A DNA stretch of 64,000 nt from Cercis canadensis (lineage: Eukaryota; Streptophyta; Magnoliopsida; Fabales; Fabaceae), in assembly GCA_003255065.1 (NCBI GenBank), contig QAOA01000431.1, forward strand, positions 647,189 to 711,188, given 5' to 3'. A program made the position numbers and the translations under genes. Of this stretch, positions 10,986 to 23,945 are shown one piece after another; positions within the stretch are counted from its first letter, which is position 1, and every line of letters starts with the position of its first letter. The notes under the pieces are model-generated. The model saw only the letters and a program-made list of their open reading frames with translations, was not told the DNA's origin and did no database searches.

Positions 10986-11529
10986 CTAATAAAGTTGCTT
11001 ATCCGGGAAGGTCTCTTTGATGGGGAGGTGATCCATGACCTGTGAAATCCAGCTTAAATGATCAGCAACCAAGTTTTCTGCTCCGCTCTTATCTTTGATC
11101 TGAAGGTCTAATTCTTGTAAGAGTAGCATCCACCTAATGAGCCTAGGCTTCGCATCCGGCTTCTTGAGCAAGTACTTCAAAGCCGCATGGTCAGAGAAAG
11201 CAATTACTTTAGAATTAAGTAGATAATCACGAAATTTATCTAAAGCAAACAATAGCCAGAAGCTCTTTCTCAGTGGTGGTGTAATTTCCTTGGGCAGCAT
11301 CCAAAGTGTGAGAGGCATAGGAGATCACGTGGGACAACTTGTCCACTCGCTGTGCAAGGACAGCGCCTACTGCAAAATTGGACGCATCGCACATCAACTC
11401 AAAGGGAAACTCCCAGTTAGGTGGTTGGATGATGGGAGGGGAAGTCAGACTCTGCTTCAGTTGATCAAAGGACGCTCTGCACTGCTCATCACATTCGAAT
11501 TCCATATCTGTTTGGAGAAGTCTGGACAA
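10986..11529 (-). pseudogene. RNase H domain of outer element
   Basis: Two overlapping frames (11236-11529 and 10986-11318) together give an RNase H domain: FELMCDASNFAVGAVL with the first catalytic Asp, then EKELLAIV with the Glu, then FSDHAALKYL, ending VADHLSWI. The switch of frame near 11250 indicates a small deletion in the codon after LLAIV. Role: degrades the RNA strand of the RNA-DNA hybrid during reverse transcription. Confidence 0.85.
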
Positions 11530-12324
11530 TGGAAGAGCAATCTTACTGAAATCCTTGATGAATCACCTGTAGAACCCTGCATGACCAAGAAAAGAGCGCA
11601 CTTCCCGCACACATGTGGGGTAGGGTAAAGAGGCAATAACATTAATTTTAGTCTTATCTGCTACAATTCCTTTGCTAGAAACTACATGCCCTAAAACTAT
11701 GCCTTGTTCTACCATGAAATGGCACTTCTCAAAATTAAGAACGAGGTTAATCTCAATGCATCTATCAAGTACTTTAGCAAGACTATCTAAACATGCATCA
11801 AAGGAGGAACCATATACAGTAAAGTCATCCATAAATACTTCCATGCAGTGTTCTAAAAAATTAGAAAAAATACTTACCATACACTGCTGGAATGTACCTG
11901 GGGCATTACAAAGGCCGAAGGGCATCCTTCTATATGCAAATGTGCTGAAAGGACAAGTAAAGGTGGTCTTCTCCTGATCCTTCGGGGCTATGTGAATTTA
12001 AAAGTAGCCTGAGAAGCCATCTAGGAAGCAGTAATGAGACTTCCCTGCCAATCTTTCTAACATTTAATCGATGAAGGGCAGAAGGAAGTGATCCTTCCTG
12101 GTTGCTTGGTTGAGTCTTCTGTAATCAATACAGACTCACCAACTGCTCTGCATTCGGGTAAGGATCAACTCATTCTGCTCATTGGCTACTACTGTTATGC
12201 TAATCTTCTTAGGAACCACTTGCACTGGACTCACCCACTTACTGTCTGAAATGGGGTAAATGATGCCAGCTAATAACAACTTGCTCACTTCTTTCTTGAC
12301 CACATCTAGAATCAACGGGTTAAG
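11530..12324 (-). pseudogene. Reverse transcriptase of outer element
   Basis: The best-preserved part is 11563-11925 with MPFGLCNAPGTFQQCM and the catalytic FMDD box (EVFMDDFTVYG), then LGHVVSSKGI. Upstream, up to about 12324, the fingers region (VSPVQVVPKK, CIDYRRLN) is readable with several nonsense codons. Family length is about 250-300 residues. Inactive as it stands. Confidence 0.85.
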
Positions 12325-13251
12325 TCATCTTTGGGGCTGCCTTACTGGTTTAGCTTCGTCCTCCAATAAAATTCGATGCATGCAGGTGGATGGACTAATA
12401 CCAGGAATGTCTACAAGGGTCCAACCAATTGCTTCCTTACGCTGCCTTAAAATCTGCAACAACTTCTCCTCTTGTTCAGGTTGCAGATTTCTGGCTATGA
12501 TCACTGGCAGCTTCTTGTCTTCCGCTAGAAAGGCATACTTGAGATTGTCAGGTAATGGTTTTAGCTCTAGTGTAGGTGGCTGCTGCACAGAAGGGACTAA
12601 TTTGGTTGGAGAAACCAAATCGGCTACTTGAATCTCAGCAACACCTGCAATCTCTACATTATTCTCCAAAACAAGCTCATCATATCCCAATGAATCAGAA
12701 AAGGAAGATGCAGTATTTTCCATGTATTCAGCAATTTCAGAACAGGCAGCACAAATTCCATTGCAATTATCACATCCAGAACAATCTAAAGTATCTAGAA
12801 GTCCTACTATATTGGGAAATTCGGCTACCAAATCAAAATGCATATCATCAACTAGCAAGTCTATTACATCCATTTGGAAAACAGAATGTTCTTCCAAAGG
12901 ATGTTTCATGGCATCAAACAGGTTAAAATGAATGACAGTATCACCAAATTCCATGGAAAGAGTACCAACATGCACATCAATATTGGCTTTAGTAGTTTTA
13001 AGGAAAGGTCTACCTAAAATCAATGGGGCATGTCCCGATGTAAACTCATCCTCCATATTTAACACATAAAAGTCAGCTGGAAAAATTAATTCATTTACCT
13101 TAACCAAGACATCCTCAAGAAGTCCTGTAGGATATGTTGTACTCTTGTTGGCAAGCTGAATCACCACTCCAGTAGGCTTTAATTCCCCAGTCTGTAGGGA
13201 TGAATAGATGGACTTGGGCATCACATTGATTGAAGCACCCAAATCTAGCAT
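12325..13251 (-). pseudogene. Aspartic protease and linker of outer element
   Basis: Begins in frame with LDLGASINVMP, the retropepsin active-site loop, followed by a flap/strand region and LILGRPFL. The C-terminal linker carries MEFGDTV...EHSVF and one cysteine module (C-x2-C-x2-C-x3-C-x2-C then SEI) that corresponds to the repeated modules of the inner ORF, and then runs into the RT start. The protease would cleave the polyprotein. The ORF here is open for 308 codons; the stretch upstream (13252-13760) joining it to gag has several stops. Confidence 0.87.
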
Positions 13252-13764
13252 GGCGTTTGTGAACTGCCTATCTCTAATGGTGCAGGGTATGGTAAAAGTC
13301 CCAGGATCTGTGCACTTAGATGGCAGGTTAGGTTATATCATGGCTGACACATTCCTTCCCATGCTCACTTTCTCATTACCCTGCAACCTCCTCTTATGGG
13401 TACAGAAGTCTTTCAGGAATTTGGCATACTTCAGAATCTTCTTGATGGCATCTAGCAATGAAATGTTGACTTCCACTTTCCTGAAGGTCTCAAGAAGCTC
13501 TCTGTCCTTCTCAGCCTCATCTATCTTCTTGGACTAAGTGGCTCTTTGTGGAAAGGGAAGAACTACTATAGGCTTCTTGCTTTCAAATTCAGCGACCACT
13601 GAATCTGGAACTGCTTCCTCTACCAGTTGTGGCTTGCTCGCAAGTTGAGGTTCAGTTGGTACTTGCAAAGATTTTCCAGACCTCAGCATGATAGCACTCA
13701 CATTATTCCCGTTTGGATTGGGAATTGTCTATGAATGAAGTTTGCCAGAACCCTTGGACTACAA

Positions 13765-15264
13765 CTAACTTACTGAAGATACCAATTGCCCAATCTGAGT
13801 TTCCAAATTCTGCATGGTGGCCTCTGTCCTCTGCTGGAACTGAATGTTGCTAGCGGCCATTTGTTTCACCAAATCCTCGAATGAAGGCTCAAGTTTGGAT
13901 GTTGACGGGTTGACTTGTTGCATAGGCTGCTGCTGGAATGGTGGCTTGTTTGGTTGAAACTGGCTCTGCCTAGCTGGTTGAAATTGGTTCTGTTGTTGGA
14001 ATGGTTGCTTATACTGCTGCTGTGATTGTTGTTGTTGGGATGGCTGTTGTTGTGCTGCAGCATTACCATATCTAAAATTTGGATGATCCTTCCAACCAGG
14101 GTTATAGGTGTTGGAGTATGGATCATATCTAGGCTGCTGTTGTGGTTGGTATTGGGGTCTACTTGGAAAAACACCTACTGCAGCTACAAAGGGATCTTGA
14201 AATCCAGAATCACCATCTTGAAGTGTAAGGCATGCATCTGTGGGATGAGATGGACAAGAGCAAATTCCACACAAGCTTGCAGGTTGAGGTACAGGTACTT
14301 GTTTTCCCATTGCCAACTGCCTCACCAAGGAGGTCAACTCATCAAGTCTATGTTGCATTCTCTGTTGGTCAGCAGGTGATGCAACAACTTCATTGACTCC
14401 TCTAGTGGAAGGAATCATCCTAACACCAAACAGCTGGGAATTTTCAGCCATATTAAAAATCAAATCTCTGGCAGCAGCTGGTGTTTTATCTACTAATGCT
14501 CCTCCACTAGCAAAATCAATGTTACTCCTGTCCGGAGGTGACAAGCCCTCATAGAAGTATTGTATCAAAAGCTGATCACTTATCTGATGGTGAAGACAGC
14601 TTGAGCACAACTTCGTAAACCTCTCCCAATATTCATGCAGTGTCTCCCCTGGCAGTTGCCTTATGCCACAAATGTCTTTTTGAATTGCGGCAGTCCTTGA
14701 TGCAGGGAAGAACTTCGCCAAGAATAGCTTCTTCATGTCACTCCAATTTCTCACTGAACCTTGTGACAGGTAAAAGAGTCAATCCTTAGCTACATCAGCA
14801 AGGGAGAAATGGAATGCTCTCAACTTGATATGCTCTTCAGAGGTTCTTTGTGGCCTCATTGTGGAACAAACCACATGGAATTCCTTTAGATATTTATGAG
14901 GATCTTCACTTGCAAGGCCATGGAACTTTGGCAGCAAGTGTATCAATCCAGATTTTAATTCAAAAGCAGTATCAAGTTCAGGATATTGGATCCCTAAAGG
15001 TTGATAAGCAACATCAGGAGTAGCCAATTCCTTAAGAGTTCTATCTCTAGCTTGCATATTATTATTATTTCCAGCCCTATTAGCATTATCAGCTCTATTA
15101 GCATTATCAACAGGATCAACAACAGGAATAACAACAGGAGGTCTATTTTCAGCCATGGTCAGTTCTATATTATCAGCTGCTCTATTTTCTCTAGCAAGTG
15201 TAAGTAAGATTCTCTCTATTTCAGGATCCACTTCAAGTAATTCAAAACGAGAAGACCTAGTCAT
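13765..15264 (-). pseudogene. gag of outer Athila element
   Basis: Starts ATGACTAGG at 15264. It contains the gag core (KSGLIHLLPKFHG, EDPHKYLKEFHVVC, then after a nonsense codon near 14776 WSDMKKLFLAKFFPASRT and LHEYWERF...CSSC), a Cys/His knuckle-like CGICSCPSHPTDAC segment, and a Gln-rich tail. The break between 14754 and 14779 is where related gags have Trp, so TGG to TGA is likely. Makes the capsid that packages element RNA. No other lesion is visible until the linker. Confidence 0.88.
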
Positions 15265-15787
15265 ACACCATGCACATTAGTGGCTGAATATCTAATACAC
15301 ACAACAATATATAAAAACACACAAAGGGTGACAGGAATGAACAAAAACAGAAGTACACCAAAGGCACAAAACAAAGGAAAAAAAAAAAACACCAAAATAA
15401 CACTAGAAAAGGTATCTAAATATATATTTTTTTAAAAAAAATATTTTTGAGACCACCACAGAATGAAAGCTAGATGAAAATGGAACTAAAAAATGAAATA
15501 AAAAAAAATCTTAAAAAAAATTTGAAAAAGTGGTCTAAACGATGGAATTTAGCTAAAATAGGGTGGGGCTCACTGCAATAGTGAGTTATGCTTGTTAGGC
15601 CGTTTTTCTTTGACTGACCAATTTTTAGGTCATTTTGGGCTCAAAAATCCGTACTAAATTTTCTGAAAAATTTTCCTATAATCACCCGTTTTCACCAAAA
15701 ACTACCAAGACAAAACAACAAAAGGGGGTTTATAAAGAGTTAGCAGTCAAGTACACTCCTAATAAAATTGATCAAAACTAGAATAAT
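15265..15787 (-). other. 5' untranslated leader of outer element
   Basis: Lies between the primer-binding site and gag. AT-rich with A/T runs at about 15380-15530. Similar to 6643-7087 in the inner element. No gene seen. Confidence 0.75.
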
Positions 15788-15804
15788 CTCTGGCAACGGC
15801 GCCA
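15788..15804 (-). other. Primer-binding site, tRNA-Asp (outer element)
   Basis: The minus strand reads TGGCGCCGTTGCCAGAG, two mismatches from the perfect tRNA-Asp complement seen in the inner element. Five-base spacer to the LTR. Confidence 0.88.
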
Positions 15805-15809
15805 AAATT

Positions 15810-17399
15810 TGATGAGCTGCCGAGGCTCCTCAAATTAGTAAAATTTATAATCGATTCACCAAAGCTACTTGTAGCATAAGGTAACACCGAGTCAAACCAA
15901 AAGATTATTCTAATTATGGAATCAGATTAAGGAGCTTACAAACATAGGGGTTATTTTGTTGGATTAATTAACAAAAAGTAATTTAAAAGTGGGTAACTGA
16001 AAATAATGGACAAAAAGAAAAGGGTAGAAAGTAAAGGCAGAAAGTAAAGGCAAAAAGTAAAAGCATAAAGTAAAAGGCAGAAAGTAAAAGGCAGAAAGTA
16101 ATTGGCAGAAAGTAAAGGCAGAAAGTAATTGGAAGAAAATAAAGGCAGAAAGTAATGGAAAGTAATTGACTTTGACAAAGCAATCAATCCAAGGAATCAA
16201 CTAATTCTGATTTTAATCCGTCCTTGATTACAAAAGATTCATTCAATCATTAACCTAGTTCTTGGCCTTAGAGCACATCAAGAAGCCTCTAAGTGGTCTA
16301 TAAATTTCTACTGGATAAGCATCCAGAATTCAATTAATTAAGATTCAATGAATTAAGCATCCACTAATCCAAATTAATTTAAAGTCCAGAATTCAGCCAA
16401 GGTTAAACAATCCATCCAAAAGCTTAGAAACATTGTTTAATCTTTACAATCCTCTTTTAACATATGAAATTAAGTAATTATCATATGAACATTCAAATCT
16501 GAATTTAAGTAACTCAAACAAAATTAAAGGATGAAAAGCAGTTGATTAATCACTGAATAAATAGCAGTTAAAATAGAATCTCAGAATCAATAATCAGAAC
16601 AGCCAAAACCTAGATTGATCTAAGTGATTAGCCCTCCATGAACATGAAGGAATGATCCATTACAAGAAAAAAGAAAAGAAAAGCTATAGAGAGAAAGGAG
16701 GCAAGAAAAATTGTCTAGCTAAAAGATGTGAATCTCGGATGCCTCTTCTCCTATTTATAGACATCCAAAAATAACTACATACCCAAACTACCCTTAAGTC
16801 AGAATTATTCCCATGGGCCTTAGCTTTCATTGGGCTTTGGTTAGGGCTCAATTGAACTTGTAATGAAGAAGTTAGACCCATTTAAGTGCCAACAGGTCTC
16901 TGGAACCATCAGGCAACTTCGACAGGCAATAAGACCATCTAAAATATACAATTTGGTAAACTGATCTTCATAAAAATTGTAGCTCTGCATCTTTGCTTTC
17001 CAATGGGACTAGTTTCAAGTCCATAAGACACCTATAGCTCATGTTATGGTCCAAACATTGCATGTGGGTCAGGATCCTATGATAGCATCTCTTCTCTGGC
17101 TTCCAGGCTGCATATGACTAGCTAGACATCCAAATTAGACTCGGGGCTCTAAATCAAAGTTGTAGATATTTCTCTTAGCTTTCCTATAAGGTAAGATTCA
17201 AAATTATTAGATGTCTAGAACTCAAGTTATTGCTGAAAAACAGAGAGTGCATAAAATTTCCAGTATTGCTGACAAAATACATTTAGGCCCAATTTGATCC
17301 AAACTCATGAAATGTGGCCCAAACCCACTCAAATAGGCCCAAAAGAGGTTTAAGAAGCTAGAAATGAGGAAGAATTACTGTATATAAGTGTGATTATCA
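15810..17399 (-). repeat. 5' LTR of outer Athila element
   Basis: 1590 bp, TGAT...ATCA, next to the primer-binding site; TSD ATAAT follows. Has about 11 minisatellite units (about 15998-16170) against about 16 in the 3' LTR. TATA box at 16752-16759 on the minus strand. Confidence 0.93.
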
Positions 17400-18475
17400 A
17401 TAATCAACTCAAGCAGACAACCAAACCCTAATCCGTCCTTGTTCAATAAAGATAGTCTAGATCTGATTTAATTCTTGGCTAAGTGTCACCTGGAACCCCT
17501 AACACCAACACTTAGAATTCCTACTGATTACCAATCAGGATTCAATTAATTCTGGAATTAATAATCTAGGCAACCACTCTTTTTCACTAAGTCTAAATTA
17601 ATTTAATAACTAAATTGTCCAAGTTAACCATATATTAAAAACCTTTAAAGTATGATTATCAATCTGATTACTGTTATGAATCTAATCAACCGATTTAAAT
17701 TCATACAAGCATGCAATCAAAGTACCATTCAATCACATGAAGAAGGGAAGAAACAGTAATTTAAATTAAATTAAATCAAACCCGGTTGAAGCACAGGAAC
17801 TCTAAATTATTAAGTTTGGCTCCTATTGAATTGATTACAAACGAACTTAGCCCTCCATGAAAGGCTTAAACACAAGGCAAAAGTCTAAAACTCGAATTCA
17901 GAAACAGGAGGCAGCAGCTGCTCAAGGTAATTTCGTATCCTATTTTCCTCAACAACTTGAGAATAAATAGTAGCTGGCTGCCTCCTCTTAGTTTCCTAAT
18001 TACAAAATAAACCTAATTTCCTAAAACTTTAAAGGTAAAAACGTGATCAAGCCCTAGTGTCATATGTGCTGACCCAATAAGCAGATGTTGGCCCAAATAA
18101 ACATGCTCTGGTCCAATAGGCAGGCCTAAGGAAAGGAATCAGTTAATGTTGGGCGGATGTAGAAAATCTGGACTTCTTGCACGTGAATTTTAGTTATCCA
18201 GACACGAGAATCAGCTTCTAGCCTATTCATATGAAATGTATCATTTTCTGTTAGATTTCCAACGAAATTGGAATCACATCAATCAGACATTTGTAGCCCA
18301 AGATATGGTGAAAAACGTAAGCAGTGCCAAAATTCAACAGTTATGCAATTAAAATCTATAAGCACCAACAAGTCCAAATCTACAAAACATGTCCAAGGGC
18401 CATAAAAATCACTAGAAACACACACTAAAAGACTAAGTATAAGGGAAAAAAATAATGTAAAATAATGTGTTATCA
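17400..18475 (-). repeat. Diverged cousin LTR, 3' portion in window
   Basis: The order of short blocks (CTAATCCGTCC, TTCTTGGC, AGAATTCCTACTG, AGCCCTCCATGA, ...TTATCA end) parallels the Athila-family LTRs at clear but low similarity. It is cut at its left end by the outer element insertion; the rest lies outside the window. No primer-binding site or polypurine tract next to the end at 18475, so a solo LTR is likely but unproven. Confidence 0.65.
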
Positions 18476-19752
18476 GGGATCAAGCTTGAAGATTGGAGTT
18501 TCCGTCATCGAATCGTCACATCCTAGAGTTTATTTCTTCATCTCTCTTGTAACGGATGTGTAATCTGGTTGTGGTTATGTTTTGTACATTATTTATGAAC
18601 TAATTCCACCATCTAGGGTGGAGATGTAGCCTAGCTTAGAACGGATTGTAATTTCTAATGAATTAATCAAAAGACTATCTATTCAATTGACTTCTTAATC
18701 TCCATACTTACTGCTTTTATATGACTGGCCATCAATTTAGATAATTTGGTAATTACAATGATACTGGGAAGTTAGTTGTAGTTGAAGATCATAGGGATTA
18801 AGAACATAAATTGCATAAGGGATAGGAATATACCTTTATGATTTATGTAGCCGTTAAAAAAAAACCATAGAATAAATTGAATTCCTAGATTATTCGCAAT
18901 TCACATAGGAATATAGTGAGTTCATAGTTGGGAATATATTTGTTTGACCTTGGGAAAGGCTAATAAATAACTTAGGGTTCTTGGCTAGCAATTAGGAAGA
19001 TTGTTGTTAATTAATTAATTAGGAATCAAGATTCGGACTAGCTACGGCGAAATTGAAACTCTAGATACTTTCTCGCCATATTCTTATTCTTTTTACAGTT
19101 ATTACTCTTTGTTTACAATTTTGCATTTAATTATCATCATAATTCACTCATTCATTGTCTAGATAAAATTGGAATACACATAATTTTGATACTTAGTAGC
19201 CACAGTCTCCGTGGGACGATACTTTATCTCACTTCTTTATTACGTGCTTACGACACGTGCACTTGCGTTCATTTTTTACGTGACAGCCCCTGTCCAATTT
19301 TTTTTTTTTCAATCTTATGCCTTGTTGATTGCTGACTTTCCAAATTTCTTTGCAAACCAAATTGCTTTCTTGTTTGTAATCTTATTCAGTGTTGATTTCC
19401 ATTAATCTTGTTCCTAGTTGCTAATTTTTTATTCATTGATTCTTCATTTTACTTGTTGTACTAAACCCATTTCTTGAAATTCCTTTATGCTTGTGTCATG
19501 CTTATTCTTTCTTTGTGTGAGTGATTTATTCTGGATGTTTCTCACATTGACCTAAGCTCTTAATTTGCTCATTAGTTCTACAAAGAACTAAGGAAGGAAA
19601 GTAAGAGTGGAGAAAGGCAATAGTGTGTGAGTACATTAGAGGGTAAAAGCCAACTAGTGTGCCTAAACACAAGTGTGAGTGACATTTTGAGTGCAAACAT
19701 GTGAGGAATTAGTGAGGTCTCTTGCTAACACATTTTGCAGGTCCAAGACACC
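18476..19752 (+). repeat. Probable 5' LTR and leader of plus-strand gypsy element
   Basis: No ORF. The end region GTCTCCGTGGGACGATAC followed by ACACGTGCACTTGCG is characteristic of plant gypsy LTR ends. The matching 3' LTR was not found, so limits are approximate. Confidence 0.55.
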
Positions 19753-20735
19753 ATGGATAGAGATAGTTAGGCCATAAGTCAAATCTTTACACTTCGTGCC
19801 ATGCAGCAACAATTCGAGAGGATCAATATGAGGTTTGATAAGTTGCATGACCGAATGGGGAGGTATGAGGAAGATTTACATAGAGGACAACCACCTCTCC
19901 CAAAACAAGGAGGAGGAATATGAGGATTGTTGATGATGAAAAAGAGGGAAGTGGACATAGTGATTCCGAGGTCCAAGGAGAATATGTGAGACACAATAGA
20001 GGACGAAGAAGGGCAAGAGATGCTTATGAAGGCTGAGATGTGAGTGAACAAAGCAATGCCGGAGACCCATATTGGTTTGATAGACATGACCGGAGGGAAA
20101 GAAGGGCAAGACAACCTTAAGTAGACCGAGATCTAAGTGGGATCAAAATGAGGATTCCAACTTTTCAAGGGAGGAACGATTTGGAAGAAAAAGGTGGAGC
20201 ACATATTTGATTGCCATCACTATTCCGAAGAGAAGAAAGTGAAGCTTGCAGCGGTTAAGTTCATGGATTACACCATAATTTGGTGGGACCAACTTGTACT
20301 AAATATGAGGAGAAACCATGAGAGACCCATAGCTTCATGGGAAGACATGAAAGCTATCATGAGAAAGAGGTTCATCCTAATTCATTATTACCAGGACCTT
20401 TTTCAAAAGCTACAAAGGTTGACTCTCAAGGTTCTAAAAGTGTAGAAGACTACCACAAGGAGATAGAAGTTGCTATGATAAGAGCTGACATAAAGGAAGA
20501 TCGTGAGGCTACTATGGCAAGATTCCTACATGGGTTGAATAGAGATATAGCTAATGTGGTGAAGCTACAACATTATGTGGAGTTGGAGGATATGTCGCAT
20601 GTGGCTATGAAAGTAGAGAAGCAATTGAAGATGAAGGGTTCCTTAAGGTTCACTTCTAGTTCTAACAAGTTCAATTCGAGTTCATCTTCTCCATGGAAAT
20701 TGAATTGGAACAAGGATGAGAAGGTAAATACTTAG
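19753..20735 (+). pseudogene. gag relic of plus-strand gypsy element
   Basis: From ATG at 19753 the first 430 bp hold several stops. From about 20190 two overlapping frames give a clear Retrotrans_gag domain: VEHIFDCHHYSEEKKVKLAA, WWDQLV, ASWEDMKAIMRKRF, then after a frameshift near 20430 SVEDYHKEIEVAMIRAD and EDREATMARFLHGLNRDIANVV. Would form the capsid. Non-functional because of stops and a frameshift. Confidence 0.83.
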
Positions 20736-20819
20736 CCCTGAACTGAGCTCTTCAAGCCACACAAGGATGGAGGCAACATTTCTAAGGACAAAGCTGAAGC
20801 ACAACCTTCAAGGAATAGA

Positions 20820-21275
20820 GACATCAAGTGCTTCAAGTGTTTGGGAATGGGGTACATTGCTTCCCAATGCCTAAACAAGAGGGTGATGATTCTTAAGGGA
20901 GAAGGCGACGTGGAAACCAAAGATGAGTCAGAAGAAGAGTCTATGCCACTCCTAGAAGAAGATGATAAAGACATTGAGTACCCGGTGGACAGAGATTTGC
21001 TTGTGATAAGGAGAGCTCTTAGTGCCCAAGCTAATGAGGAAGGAGAGCTCCAAAGGGACAACATCTTCCACATAAGGTGTCATGTCAATGGTAAGGTTTG
21101 TAGTGTGATAATTGATGATGGTAGTTACACAAATGTAGCTAGTACTATCTTAGTGGATAAGCTAAACCTATCTACCTTGAAGCATCCTAGACCCTATAAA
21201 TTGCAATGGTTGAATGATTGTGGAGAAATTAGGGTAACTAGACAAGTATTAGTCTCATTTGCTATTGGTAGATAA
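20820..21275 (+). pseudogene. Zinc knuckle and aspartic protease relic
   Basis: Begins with CFKCLGMGYIASQC, a CCHC knuckle in which the expected His is Tyr. An acidic linker follows, then the protease strand CSVIIDDGSYTNVAS, where related elements have IDGGS, so the active-site loop is altered by one residue. The frame ends at a stop at 21275. Further protease sequence (GHILLG-like) can be traced to about 21400. Confidence 0.78.
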
Positions 21276-21719
21276 TGTTGAACTTTTATGTGATTTTGTA
21301 TCAATGCAAGCGGGACATATACTATTGGGGAGGCTTTGGCAATTTGATAGACGTGTTACTCATAATGGGTACACGAATAGGTATTCTTTTACCATAAACA
21401 AGTAACATGTTACCCTTGTTCCTTTAACACCAAAGCAAGTCTTTCTAGATCAAGAGAGCTTAAAGAATGAGGGTAAGGAATCAAGAGAGGTTGAGAAATT
21501 GAAAGGAAAAGAGGTAAAGAGTACAAAAAAGGCCGCAAGCCTAAGTGGAGTGAAAAGAAATAAGAGAGGTGAAGAGAAAGAGAGCCTTAAGAGAAAAAAG
21601 GAGCAACACTTGAGTGTTTATGCAAAGGGGAGTGAGGTGAAGAGAGCTTTTTTCTTAGGGCAGCCTATGTTTGTACTTTTGTACAAAGAGGCTTGATTTA
21701 GTGCTAACACCCTTGACCC

Positions 21720-22281
21720 TTCTTTGCCTAGTAGTGTTGTGTTTCTTTTATAGGAATTTCAGGACATTTTCCCCAAAAATGGTCCAAGTGGATTGCCTCT
21801 AATGCGTGGGATTAAGCATTAAATTGACTTCATTCCCAGGGTCGCCATTCCCAATAGGCCGGCTTATAGGAGCAAACCAGAGGAGACCATGGAGCTTCAA
21901 AGGCAAGTGGGAGAACTCATAACCAAAGGTCATGTGAGGGAGAGCATGAGTTCATGCCCAGTGTTAGTGCTTCTAGTTCCTAAGAAGGATGGAACATGGC
22001 AGATATGTGTTGATTGCCGAGCCATCGACAAAATCACTGTAAAGTATCACCATCTGATAACTAGGCTAAATGATATGTTAAATGAATTGCATGGTTTATG
22101 TGTGTTTTCTAAGAAAGATCTTAAGAGTGGATACCATCAAATTAGGATGAAAGAAGGAGATGAATGGAAAACCACTGTTAAAACTAAATATAGTTTATAT
22201 GAATGGTTAGTTATGCCTTTTGGTTTGACTAATACCCCTAGTACTTTCATGAGATTGATGAACCATGTTTTATGAGCTTTT
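21720..22281 (+). pseudogene. Reverse transcriptase, N-terminal half
   Basis: Readable from the [11 protein letters not shown] approach through [18 protein letters not shown] and [20 protein letters not shown], the palm up to just before the catalytic YxDD box. It ends in a TGA a few bases before a solo LTR inserted at 22287. The other half resumes after 23945. Confidence 0.87.
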
Positions 22282-22286
22282 ATTGG

Positions 22287-23940
22287 TGATAAGCTGCCGA
22301 GGCTTTTCAAATTAGTGAATTTATAATCGGTTCACTAAAGCTACTTGTAGCATAAGGTAACACCGAGTCGAACCAAATGATTATTCTAATTATGGAATCA
22401 GATTAAGGAGCTTACAAACAGGGGGTTATTTTGTTGGATTAATTAACATAAAGTAATTTAAAAGTGGGTAACTGAAAATAATGGACAGAAAGTAATGACA
22501 GAAAGTAAAGGGCAGAAAATAATGGTAGAAAGTAAAGGCAAAAAGTAAAAGGCAGAAAGTAAAAGCAGAAAGTAAAGGGCAGAAAGTAAAGGCAGAAAGT
22601 AAAAGCAAAAAGTAAAGGCAAAAAATAAAAGCATAAAGTAATTGGCAGAAAGTAAAAGCAGAAAGTAATTGGCAGAAAATAAAAGCAGAAAGTAATGGAA
22701 AGTAATTGACTTTAACAAAGCAATCAATCCAAGGAATCAAGTAATTCTGATTTTAATCCGTCCTTAATTACAAAAGATTCATTCAATCATTAACCTAGTT
22801 CTTGGCCTTAGAACACACCAAGAATCCTCTAAGTGGTCTATGGATCTCTACTGGATAAGCATCCAGAATTCAATTAATTAAGGTTTAATGATTTAAGCAT
22901 CCACTAATCTAAATTAATTTAAAGTCTAGAATCCAGCCAAGGTTAAACAATTCATCCAAAAGCTTAGAAACATTGTTTAATCTTTACAATCCTCTTTTAA
23001 CATATGAAATTAAGCAATTATCATATGAACATTCAAATCTGAATTTAAGCAACTTAAACAGAATTAAATGATGAAAAGCAGTTGATTAATCACTGAATAA
23101 ATAGCAGTTAAAATAGAATCTTAGAATCAATAATCAGAACAGCCAAAACCTTGATTGATCTAAGTGATTAGCCCTCCATGAACATGAAGGAATGATCCAT
23201 TACAAGAAAAAATAAAGAAAAGCTATAGAGAGAAAGGAGGCAAGAAAAATTGTCTAGCCAAAAAAAGATGTGAATCTCGGATGCCTCTTCTCCTATTTAT
23301 AGACATCCAAAAATAACTACATACCTAAACTTCCCTTAGGTCAGAATTATTCCCATGGGCCTTAGCTTCAATTGGGTTGTGGTTTGGGCCTATTTGGGCT
23401 TGGAATGAAGGAGTTTGGCCCATTTAAGTGTCAACAGGTATCTGAACTCATCAACCAGCTTCAACAGGCAATAAGACCCTCAAAAAGACATAATTTGAAG
23501 AACCGGTCTGCATTATAGTTTAAGATCTATGTCTTAGCTTACCAATGGTATTAATTTCAGGTCTAGAAGCATATACAACCCAAGTTATGTCCCAATCTCT
23601 TCACACGGGTCAGGATCCAGTGAGAGCATCTCTGCTCTAACTTCCAGGCTAAATATTACCTGCTAGACATCCTAATTAGACTTGGGGCTCTGAATCAAAG
23701 TTGTAGAGCTTTCTCTCAGCTTTCCTACAAGGTAAGACGCGTAATTTTTAGACATCCATAACTAAAGATATACATGAAACACAGAGACAACATAAAATGT
23801 CCAGTATTGCTGAAAAATGTAATTAGGCCCAATTGGATCCAAACTCATGAAATGCGGCCCAAACCCAATTAATTCAGCCCAAAAGAGGTTTAAAAGACTA
23901 AAAATGAGGGTTAATTAATGTATGAAAAGTGTGTTTATCA
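22287..23940 (-). repeat. Solo LTR of outer Athila-type subfamily
   Basis: 1654 bp, TGAT...ATCA, exact TSD ATTGG at 22282-22286 and 23941-23945. Carries about 16 minisatellite units (about 22480-22705) and a minus-strand TATA box at 23294-23301. No internal sequence, so it formed by LTR-LTR recombination. It disrupts the RT of the host element immediately before its YFDD box. Confidence 0.95.
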
Positions 23941-23945
23941 ATTGG

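Larger units (their letters stand above)
7..17399 (-). mobile_element. Outer Athila-lineage Ty3/gypsy LTR retrotransposon, split by a younger relative
   Basis: Seen: LTRs at 7-1665 (3') and 15810-17399 (5'), both TGAT...ATCA; identical 5-bp TSD ATAAT at 2-6 and 17400-17404; a primer-binding site next to the right LTR; a purine-rich tract next to the left LTR; gag-pro-RT-RNaseH-integrase on the minus strand between them. Known: the gag type, the tRNA-Asp primer and the integrase type fit the Athila lineage. Odd: the element is interrupted at 2067-8538 by a related copy, so its own length is about 10.9 kb. No env-like ORF is visible between pol and the 3' LTR. Coding lesions are few (scattered nonsense codons, one small frameshift), so it is defective but not ancient. 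Confidence 0.93.

Noticed and set aside
19779-20114. 111-codon minus-strand ORF opposite the gypsy gag
   Set aside because: Shadow of gag coding sequence.
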